Part shown: piece after piece, positions 53,834 through 62,000 of the stretch
How positions within the stretch are numbered: position 1 is the first letter of the stretch
Layout of the letters: each line of letters opens with the position of its first letter
NCBI GenBank assembly: GCA_037447655.1
Contig: JBBHKE010000085.1
Span: 85,356 to 147,355 of the forward strand
Direction of reading: 5' to 3'
DNA: 62,000 nucleotides
Source of the DNA: Zygnema cylindricum
Lineage: Eukaryota; Streptophyta; Zygnematophyceae; Zygnematales; Zygnemataceae
Notes under the pieces: generated by a model
Seen by the model: the letters and a program-made list of their open reading frames with translations, nothing else
Database searches by the model: none
Told to the model about the DNA's origin: nothing
Translations under genes and position numbers: made by a program

Positions 53834-55178
53834 TCAATCGACCCGGTCTATAGAGTTTGACGCTCATTATAAACGAGTGATGAACTTCACTCTTAGAGCA
53901 TTAACTCCGAATTTTAACTATTTCTTTACTCTAATTACGATTTTATGTATGTAATTAAATAGGTTTAGTACGGGTGCGAAAACCATAGTTGTTCCGCGGT
54001 TAGTCGCGACGTGCCGTGCTTAATTATAATGCAACAACATTGAACCTTTGATCAATCAAATTGTAATGGTTCCTTCTTCCTATTCATTCAGTAAAAACAA
54101 AAGCATTATATATAGCGCTTTGCAAGTTTTTAAATGAGGGAAACAATCTTAAATTTTATCACAATTTTTCAGCGGAATCTCTTTGCAATGGCAGTCCTCG
54201 TCATTAGGTTTACTGCATTTCACATTCCTGTTGAATGCCATGTAAGATAAGATTTACGTACCCCATGCAATTTTCGTCGCTCCATGGCGCTCTTTCAAAA
54301 TTAGTGAAGACGCCCGCATCATTTCAAACTGAGCAAGAATTGTGACGTTTAATCGTTTTTTGGTACTGTCCATTTTGTTTATAACGCATAACCTCCGGTA
54401 TTGTTCAGTTCACTGTACAGAAAGTACAAGTGCGACGATATTTCCCATGGATTCAGAGAACCGTAAAATGAATAAGAATGAGACAGTTGCCGCAAAATCA
54501 GTTTCAGCTTATTAGTACCAGTTTTGATTTTTTCAAAGTCTGAATTACAATGTCATCGCAAAAGGAAAATAGTATGACGGAACAACTATGCGAAACCTAT
54601 ATAATAATATATAGCATGCAAAGTTCGTTCTTCAACTTAACGTATGTGGGTACGGCGGTCTCCGTGCTGCAAATCTTCCGACATCATTGCTTTCAAACCT
54701 TATGGCACTGACCATGGCTCTGTCCTTGTAATCTTGTCGTAATAGCTGTTTTTTTATCTTAGAGGGTGTTTTGATGTGAAAACCGAAGGGCCTGACCAAA
54801 TTTTGGGTCATCGCATTTTAATTGTAATATAACAGACGTTATGATTATTGGCCCACCCGGACCGTCACTTTTGACCATCATTCAAACGTTGGAAAGTTAG
54901 TCAATTTTTCACCTGTAAATTATTTGCTGGTTTGAGGATGTTGAACATCAGACCAGTTCCAGGCCCGTTAAGCAAACAAAAAAAAACGAAAAAAGGGGCA
55001 GGGGAAGGTTGTTCGTGGTGATGACGCCATACAAATCTTAAAAATTCACGATTGACCACACTATTTACTAAAGAATTAGGGCCGGGTTTGTCTGGTCATA
55101 TGCGACGAACAGATATTAGGATTCACGGAATGAACCGGTCAAGTTTTTGACCTATCACAGCTCGCGGCTTTGCCTAAG
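53834..55178. other. Non-coding stretch
   Basis: No gene or clear element recognised. The sequence is AT-rich with scattered GTAC and short open frames only. Confidence 0.4.
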
Positions 55179-55860
55179 GGTGAGGTTCCATTAGGGGAAA
55201 AATGTCGTTGTTTACTAGAAGTCGTACTGTTTCGTACAGTGCCGTACCAAGATAAAAAAAATTGTCAGAAAAGCAAGCCTACTGAATGAAGGATTTGATT
55301 CTCCACGTTTATGGGCGTAAACTTGGACCGTCGGATGCATAATCGGATACGCCATCGACTGACACTTCCTGTTCGCAACAAGTGACCAGGAGTAGGTCAA
55401 TTCTAAGTGCCTGAACGAATAACATCGTGCCTCGTGGAAAAGTGAACAAATATCCATGACGACCGCGCGACCAGGTGGGTACACGTCGCATATGACATAT
55501 GCCTTCCGTCAGGGAGGATGCGAGGCCACCGGAAGCCGCAACAAAATCTTTGACGGAGGATATTGTTTCACTCTTCTGTTGCCATCCAGTAACCATTTCT
55601 GATATTTTCGTACTCTTTTACAAATCTTAAATGTCGTCCACCCGTAAAGGCACTTTTTACCTTCGCTGGTACAAATATGTGGTCACAATTTGCTGTCAGA
55701 GATTCTTTGAAGATTGTCAAAATCGAATTAATATATTACGTGGACAAATCAAAGTGTGCCACGAAAATTAAATGTCGGTTACTGAGCCGACACAATGGAA
55801 CGTTCGCTTAAGTAAACGATTTTTTGACGTTTACTGAGTCCTCGTAATGGAACAACGCTC
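55179..55860. mobile_element. PIF/Harbinger-like MITE
   Basis: The left end is GGGTGAGGTTCCATTAGGGG and the inverse of the right end is GAGCGTTGTTCCATTACGAGG, agreeing at 12 of the first 16 positions. Both sides carry the 3-bp duplication TAA (55176-55178 and 55861-55863). A TAA/TTA duplication and G-rich termini are typical of PIF/Harbinger. No transposase. Its right end is shared with the lone terminus at 18733. Confidence 0.7.
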
Positions 55861-55863
55861 TAA

Positions 55864-57432
55864 AGCAAAAAAAAGACAAAAAAAAGGGCAGATTCAAAAA
55901 CATTTGAGAACTCTCTTTCTTTTTACGGTTGCTTTACGTGTCTCAGAAGTTTTCTGGGATGAATTCGCAAACCTGCGCCAATCACATTCTAATTTTGACG
56001 CTGGCAAAATCCCAAAATCTTGACTTTGTATTCCCCTTCCTGTAAATTTGACTGTGTATGAACATAATTGGTCCGTACGACTTTCCGCGTCTATTGCAAT
56101 CACTGAGCTTTTTCCGAGTCTATTTTTAGGGTTTCATCACATTTTTCCGTACAGCTCAGCCTTGGACCGAAAAGTGCCCTAAAGGAGCGCTCTCATTGGA
56201 CGGCTTTCAGAGTTTGGAGTCAGAATCACGGACTGCTTAATGATTGGTCCACGTTTTAGCTCCTTATCGGGAAATAAAGATTCTTCGGTGTTCAACGGGT
56301 GGAAATAACGGTAGTAACAACCTCTGTCCGACTCGTTTGTCAGTTTGTTGTCAAAGCATAGTGGTACTTATCGTACGAATGCGTACGATTTTGTACCTTT
56401 ACGTGTAAAAGATTTGGCACTGCAAGCGTCAGTCGTAAAAAGTCTGCGAGTAACGACAAATCCAGGTAACTGATTGGCTAAGAAATAGTCATCGGCCCGG
56501 AATAGATTCCCACCAAAGTATTTTCAACAAACTTCACATGTAACGACAAGATATGACGTCAGCTACATTTTCCGTACATCCTACGGCGACTGTTCGTGTG
56601 GGAGTTTTGCCGCCTCATCAGTGCCACTGATGTTAGACAACAGACTTCACTAGCCGACAAAAATGTCGGCTGTCGTAAATAAATGACGTGTAGGCGTTTA
56701 AAAAAGTACGCACGAAATATAGGATTTTTGTACTAAATCAAGGCGTATCTGTTTTCAATACTATATCCCGATGGACCGTCCAATTAAAATTTCAGGTAAT
56801 CGTAAACCGTCGATTTTTCAAATACTGGAAACCGTACGATGATAGGTTTATTTTTTAATATTCTCAAATGTTTTTCACTTTTTTTTCCCGTTTTTTCTAG
56901 ACGGCGAGAGGGAATCCGTGTACAGCCGACCGTCAAATATCTAGCCGGCAGTCTTTGAGGCGCCGACAAAATGGTCTACGATAGTCACTTATTTTCCGGA
57001 AGTCGAAACAGAAAAGTACGAAAGTACATATGTACTTTTTTCCGGAGGTCCAACTTATGAAAAGAAAAAGTAACGCTTGTTCGAGAGCTACTTCTCGGTT
57101 TCCTCTTTCCTTTGGAAAACTCGTAAAGTCTTTTATTTTCTTCCATTTTTCTCTCTCCCACTCAATTTTCCCCCTTCTTTTTTTTTTTTTTTTTTTTATT
57201 CCTGTCCTTTTTGTTTAAATTTTAACTTTATTTTTGAATATTCTTTTTCTTTTACTAAACTTAGGTCAAAAAACAGTGTTAGTTTGAAAAAAAAGGGCAC
57301 AAAAATTGTCAAAAATTGTCGAAATAACAGTTAAATTTTAACTAGGAAAACTCAAATAGAAGAATCTCTAAAATACCCATCATCCATTTCTTCCTATTTT
57401 TTCTTTTTCCTTTCAAAAAAAACTCAATTTTG
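55864..57432. other. Non-coding stretch and 5' region of the 57.5-kb gene
   Basis: No gene supported at 55864-57000. From about 57130 the sequence turns pyrimidine-rich (CTCTCTCCCACTC, then a poly-T run at 57179-57198) and then A-rich up to the start codon. This is a plausible promoter and 5' UTR, without a clear TATA box. Confidence 0.4.
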
Positions 57433-57453
57433 TCAAAAAAAAAAAAAAAAAAA

Positions 57454-58287
57454 ATGGCGACGATGGAAATTCCCCATTACAATGAATCCCAAAAACTCCA
57501 AATACCCCAAAAATCCCCAAAATCCCAAAAAATCCAAAAAATCCAAAATTTTCAAAAACCCAAAGACAAAAAATACCTTATTCGTGTTAAATATACTTAC
57601 AAAGGAGACTTTCACAAAGAAACTTTCCAAATAGTTCAAAAAAATACCCAATTTCTTATTTATAAAGTCTCCCCAGAAACACTATTTGTCCTCAGACAAT
57701 TCGAGGCCACTTATTCCTGGTTTATACCCTTTAATCTTGTCACAAAAATCTGTCCGGGTTTTCCGGAATCTGTTTTTATGCAAAAAATGTCGGCGACTGG
57801 AAGAATTTTGGGAGAGTTACGGAATCGGTCCGTTTCTATGCGGATCGGTCAGTTAATTGAGATTTTGGCGATTTCCCTGCCGTCGAATTGGCGAGGATTG
57901 GCGGCGATTTTCAATTTAAATCGAGAAAATTTCAGTTTAAATCGACAATTTTTAAGTCGAGAAAATTTAAATGGGGAATATTTAAATGGGGAAAACGTGA
58001 ATGGAGAAAAATTGAATGGAGACAATTTGAATAAAGATAATTTGAATCGAGGAAATTTGAATCGAGGAAATTTGAATGAAGGTAATTCGAATGGGGAAAA
58101 TGGGTTTACGAAGGTTTTGAATGTAAATGGAGGAACCCAAAATGGGAAAAATATAAATAGAGGAAATGGGTTGGTGGAAGTATTGTGTGGAGAAGATTTA
58201 ATTTATTCGTTACATCATGAGAATGTGGATATGAAATGTTCGCAAAAAATCGAATGGCTCATGAATTTAGAGGTGGATGTGGTGTAA
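57454..58287 (+). CDS. Intronless unknown protein, possible PX-like fold plus Asn-rich repeats
   Basis: 277 aa from ATG 57454 (the same frame also opens upstream through poly-A as a Lys run, which I exclude). Residues 5-40 are Gln/Lys/Pro-rich. Residues 40-157 look globular: IRVKYTYKGDFHKETFQIV, FLIYKVSPETLFVLRQFEATYSWF and PGFPESVF. The order (beta strands, an R-x-F-xxxxxW element, a Pro-rich loop, then a LIEILAISLPSNWRGLAAIF helix) is reminiscent of a PX phosphoinositide-binding domain, but this is only a shape resemblance and no signature is complete. Residues 158-232 are a repeat of LN(G/R)(E/D/G)N units. The C-terminus (VEVLCGEDLIYSLHHENVDM) is again ordered. Codon use is normal and no stop interrupts it. 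I do not recognise the family. Confidence 0.6.
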   Translation: MATMEIPHYNESQKLQIPQKSPKSQKIQKIQNFQKPKDKKYLIRVKYTYKGDFHKETFQIVQKNTQFLIYKVSPETLFVLRQFEATYSWFIPFNLVTKICPGFPESVFMQKMSATGRILGELRNRSVSMRIGQLIEILAISLPSNWRGLAAIFNLNRENFSLNRQFLSRENLNGEYLNGENVNGEKLNGDNLNKDNLNRGNLNRGNLNEGNSNGENGFTKVLNVNGGTQNGKNINRGNGLVEVLCGEDLIYSLHHENVDMKCSQKIEWLMNLEVDVV

Positions 58288-58512
58288 AAATGAAAGAAAT
58301 GTAGTTATTTTAGATGCATTATTCTTCAATTTTTTATTCTTAAAATTATTATTCTTAAATCATTTGTTCTCAAGGTGTGGGGATTTATGAGAATTTTATC
58401 GAGAATTAGAAGTTTGATAAAAGGTTTGTTAAGAAATTTGAGAAGAAATTTGGTAAGAATTCAAAGCATTTGGACAAAGAAAGGATTTAGAAAGAAGGAG
58501 AAATTTGAAAAG

Positions 58513-58610
58513 GAAGGGATAGGAAAAGGAGATGAAAAGACAAAGAAGGGATAGGAAAAGGAGATGAAAAGACAAAGAAGGGATAGGATAAGACAAGAAA
58601 CAAGAGGTGA
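58513..58610 (+). repeat. 32-bp purine repeat, three units
   Basis: GAAGGGATAGG starts at 58513, 58545 and 58577, exactly 32 bp apart, within a longer purine tract (58430-58700). It lies in the probable 3' UTR of the 57.5-kb gene. Confidence 0.85.
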
Positions 58611-58944
58611 AGATAAGATAGGATAGAAAAAGGGGAAGGGAAAGGATAGGAAAAAAAAAGGAATTGACAGAAAGGACAGGGAAAGGACGAATAAAAGGAC
58701 AAAAAAGAACAGTTTGCGGAGGTCTGAACGACACGAAAGAATCGAAAAGTTCAAAGGAAGGATGATCAAGAAACCAGTAATTTCCTGTTGGCTGTCTCTG
58801 TTTTTTTCTTTTTTTTTTGTTTGTTTTTCTTTTTCTTTTTTCTGAGTTTTGAGAAGTACTGTAATGTGGAATTTTTTGCAGGGTTTTTAAGAGTTCTTTT
58901 TCTTTTTTCTTTTAAGTTTTTTTCTTCTTGTATGGCAGTATTTC

Positions 58945-58950
58945 AATAAA
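58945..58950 (+). terminator. Candidate poly(A) signal of the 57.5-kb gene
   Basis: AATAAA about 660 bases after the stop codon, following a T-rich stretch. Plausible but not decisive; AT-rich DNA gives such hexamers by chance. Confidence 0.35.
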
Positions 58951-59642
58951 AAAGTCGAAACGTACATAGAAACTGTTAAACGAGAGAGAAGTTGTCGTAG
59001 TTTTTTTCTTTTTTACACATTCTTTCGGTATTCTTCACATTTTTTATCACTTTTGTACATTCGTAACAAGCTTCTGCTAAAAAACGATAAAAAAAAAAAA
59101 AATGTAAAGTTGTAGGATACTTTTATTGCCGTGGAATGTTTTTCTGTTTTTTAATGAAATTCTCTGGATGAAAATCCGGACATTTTTTGACCAAACTAAT
59201 TAAAATGTTGATTTGGATGTATATAAATGTGTTTGTCAAAAAGTGTGTCATCACAATACATTTTGAAATGTCAAAAAAAAAATAAAAAATCCAGTTGTGA
59301 ACTTCTGTTTTCAAAATAACGATGACTTTTTATGTCTTTAATGCTTTCTTTCTTCTTTCTTTTTTCCATTAAGCTACTTAAAACTGCCATATTTAAAAAA
59401 AACTACAGGAATTTTTTTTTTCTTTGATTAGAAAATACCATAATGCATAATTTTTACTTGCAAGCATGTCGTAATTCAACCCTAAATAGAGTAAAGAAAA
59501 AAAATAGAATGAACTACGCTAATGGAGAATAAAAAAAAAATGGGACGGAATTAGCGTACACTTCGCTAATGGCGATTGGCGGTGTACTGTACTTGGGTAG
59601 TAGACACATAATATCGCGTCGATGGCCAAAAGTATTACTAAT
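58951..59642. other. AT-rich non-coding stretch
   Basis: Poly-T and poly-A runs. A GCGATTGGCGGTGTACTG terminus of the CACCG MITE family lies near 59572, just before the hAT-like MITE. No gene. Confidence 0.45.
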
Positions 59643-60148
59643 CATAATTCAAAAGTAGGTGAAAGTAGGCCCATACAATATGCCTATTGTATGTAAAACA
59701 TACAATATGACCTTAAGACCCATATTGTATTGGTATCAAAATGAACAAAAATAGTAACACGGTTGAGTTGCACATCGATCGATAGAGAATTAAACGTCAT
59801 GTCTAAATTTTGAAAAACATTCGGACAAAAAAATAAAATCTGTGAGTTTTGAGGTCTTTTTTATTTAAACCGTCAGATCTTGACGATCGGACGGTCTCTG
59901 ATCAAAGTAATGATGTAAGAAGATCACATGAAAAGCCCATAACACAACTCATCCTACGCTGTGTCAGTTCGCTGAAAATTTCGTCCAGCGGCGTGCGCTG
60001 TACTATGATCATACGTCAGATTCGTACGTTCGTACAAAAGTGTGCACACACGCACACACGTACAGTATGCCTACTTTACGTGAGTTTTGTGCCAAGTTTT
60101 GTGCGCCTACCAAAGGCCTACCATAAAAACGCCTACTTTCGAACTATG
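59643..60148. mobile_element. hAT-like MITE, family CATAGTT (copy 3)
   Basis: Ends CATAATTCAAAAGTAGG and CCTACTTTCGAACTATG. Flanking 8-mers TTACTAAT (59635-59642) and TTATTAAT (60149-60156) match at 7 of 8. It is 506 bp, with the internal block GTCAGTTCGCTGAAAATTTCG shared with copy 2. Confidence 0.88.
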
Positions 60149-60156
60149 TTATTAAT

Positions 60157-60562
60157 GTATCAAAAAATTCTGGTAATCCTACATAAAATAGAGTTTATAA
60201 CATCAACGTTAGGGCAGTGGTGCACTCACCTTATACGACAAACAATATTGACAAGCATATACGACAAGGATTTATCCAGAAACATTAACCGTACATATGA
60301 TGTCGTTACGTCGTCACGTGGTCGGTGACGCTGCGGGAAGTTGACAAATAAAAAGAGGCCGCTGCAATCCCCAAAAAAGAAAAAGAGAGAAAAAATAAAT
60401 AAGCACGATACTACACACTAAATTTTCTTCAGACGCACGCACTACATGTTCAGATGACGTGGAAGACGAACTATTCTCTAAATCTTGTACTTTTCATTGA
60501 ATTTTCATCGCTATGTCTACAAACCTTAGATTTTCCATCGAATCGTATCAATATTCGATTTA
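60157..60562. other. Non-coding stretch
   Basis: No feature recognised beyond short open frames without domains. Confidence 0.4.
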
Positions 60563-61370
60563 GGGTGAAGTTCCATCAGAAGTTTCTGTAATCGTACGGC
60601 CTACTCTACGGGCCGGGTTGATCGAGTCGATGTTCTATCACGAAGAGTCTGTAAAACACGTGTTATACGTTGAGTGGCACCACGTGGGTTTTGCCCAGAT
60701 ATTCAAAATCTTTTAAAAATCCTCTTAAAATCTTTTCAAAATCCTCACACGGACAAATTCACTTCAAAACCTTCATTTGCGTACCATGTACATGCGTACC
60801 AAGTCATAATGCGACAGAACTTTTGTACTTTTTACAAACGCCAGTCTTTTACGCCATCTCATTTTTTAAGGTTTTTGTTTTCGAAGATGACGAAAATACA
60901 CTTATGGAAATAGTGTGACGAAAGAGCGTTGCCAAAAATAGCGCGACGAAGGACAACTTCGAGATTACTTTTTTTTTGTTTCAGTTGCATTTTGATAGCT
61001 ACATACCATACGCAAATTTTTTTATTTTTCGTTGGTTGTCCATCGTGACACGTAGCTTAATCGTCCAGCGTGTCACTATTTTTTTTTTCTGTATCTCCTA
61101 ACCCACCTCCCTAGAGGTAAGTTTGACCTCCCAGAGGTAAGTTGACCTCGTAGAGGTAAGTTGACAGGTATACAGAAAAACGAAGCGAACGCCTTGCCGA
61201 TGAACATCCGACGGTCAGCATTAACTCCCAGACCTTCGAAGAGTATTGGCAAGATTCTCTGTAATGTTGTTTTTAGTACAAAAACAAAATAAGCAGTACG
61301 GTTTAATACGGATAGTCGCTGATTTCTGTAAACTACTGTACCTCACTTTTCGGCTGATGGAACGTTACCA
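60563..61370. mobile_element. PIF/Harbinger-like MITE
   Basis: The left end is GGGTGAAGTTCCATCAG; the inverse of the right end is TGGTAACGTTCCATCAG. Both sides have TTA (60560-60562 and 61371-61373). An interior array of three GAGGTAAGTTGACCTC-like units lies at 61112-61165. 61040-61300 is the inverse of 52490-52730, showing a shared interior. It is 808 bp, non-coding. Confidence 0.7.
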
Positions 61371-61373
61371 TTA

Positions 61374-61798
61374 ATGCGCAAATTGAAAAGTATTGAAACA
61401 AGGGACCCCGCTACGAACTCCTGACGAAAAACGCGGTACTCCTTTTCGTCCCGCATTCCGTACATCATGTACTTTTTGCCGCGGAATGACATCCTTCCCT
61501 TGTCCTATATGAGGGCTTGGATACTGCTCTCTCCGCCAGCTTCTCCCCTTTGCAACTCAAATTCCAAACGAGCATACCAAGAGGGAAAACATTTCCTGAT
61601 ACTCACAAGGAAAACAAGGCTGCTGGAGAGTTTTGAGAAAAGAACCAGCCACAGAATATTAGGGATAGCCTATTAGATTGTACTAGATTATTATAATCCT
61701 ACATTGCCACACTAACTAACGCTTTTCGCTGGTTGGTTGAGATTTCCAAAACTCTGAGCTCTGTATTTTCAAATTATTTAGCACTCGCAAACTTTATT
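61374..61798. other. Upstream region of the right-edge open frame
   Basis: Contains CCTATATGAGGG near 61504, a possible weak TATA context, and GC-richer sequence around 61530. No separate feature. Confidence 0.35.
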
Positions 61799-62000
61799 AT
61801 GGCAGAAGCAGCCATATTGGCGAATAGTTTACTCGGATGTGTAAAAGTAGATGTTGGAAAGATATTGCGGAAAGTCACTCAGCCTCTCAAAGGGCTTATT
61901 ATAGTAAGGTATTCGGATAGACATTCTGGAGAATCACACCAATTTGTGTTTCAGCTTATAGAGGAAGGAGATGATATTTCTCTTTATAAGCGACAGAGGT
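61799..62000 (+). CDS. Open frame running off the right edge, partial
   Basis: 67 codons without a stop from ATG 61799 to the window end (MAEAAILANSLLGCVKVDVG, later RYSDRHSGESHQFVFQLIEE). The composition is protein-like and better than the surrounding chance frames, but I recognise no family and the gene is cut by the window. It may be a host gene or a transposon protein. Confidence 0.35.
   Translation, partial: MAEAAILANSLLGCVKVDVGKILRKVTQPLKGLIIVRYSDRHSGESHQFVFQLIEEGDDISLYKRQR

Overview
The window is plant (streptophyte) nuclear DNA that is gene-poor and rich in repeats. The evidence is an R2R3-MYB gene with plant-type introns, a plant UDP-glucuronate 4-epimerase (GAE), plant-type Ty1/copia retrotransposons, tRNA-headed SINEs and many small inverted-repeat DNA transposons. 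I cannot fix the species. The GAE gene has an intron, whereas the Arabidopsis GAE genes as I know them do not. One copia element carries a half-tRNA primer site of the kind reported from Drosophila, yeast and Volvox. Both hint at a lineage outside the flowering plants, but this is inference. A 10-N gap at 43217-43226 shows that this is a draft scaffold.

Layout. 0.9-3.1 kb: GAE on the minus strand (two exons), which makes UDP-galacturonate for pectin. 3.1-26 kb: mostly non-coding and transposon-derived. It holds a complete hAT-like element (4439-5323), a decayed acidic pseudogene (7.7-8.7 kb), SINEs (9.0, 13.4 and 21.6-22.2 kb), several tandem arrays, a trinucleotide microsatellite (14.9 kb) and a small hAT-like MITE (23.0 kb). 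26.6-32.0 kb: a five-exon R2R3-MYB gene encoding an unusually long protein (1094 aa predicted) with Asn-Gly repeats. 28.8-40.6 kb: the 3' part of that gene plus about 1.7 kb of downstream DNA is present twice (28824-33776 and 35331-40595). A truncated copia fragment separates the copies, and the second copy lacks the DNA-binding exons.

40.6-45.9 kb holds MITEs and repeats. 45.9-52.5 kb is a complete but decayed minus-strand copia element with 5-bp target-site duplications; a solo LTR of a second copia family sits inside its 3' LTR, and the whole appears to lie inside a PIF/Harbinger-like element. 52.5-62 kb holds more MITEs and one intronless unknown gene (57454-58287), and an open frame runs off the right edge.

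Only three loci look like host genes: GAE, MYB and the unknown gene at 57.5 kb. They share no evident pathway. I found no new enzymatic or defence system. The most informative features are the MYB segment duplication, in which copy 2 preserves the empty site of the copia insertion in copy 1; a copia element whose gag frame starts inside the LTR and reads through a half-tRNA-iMet primer site; MITE families defined here by their own target-site duplications; and a visible excess of the palindrome GTAC in non-coding DNA.
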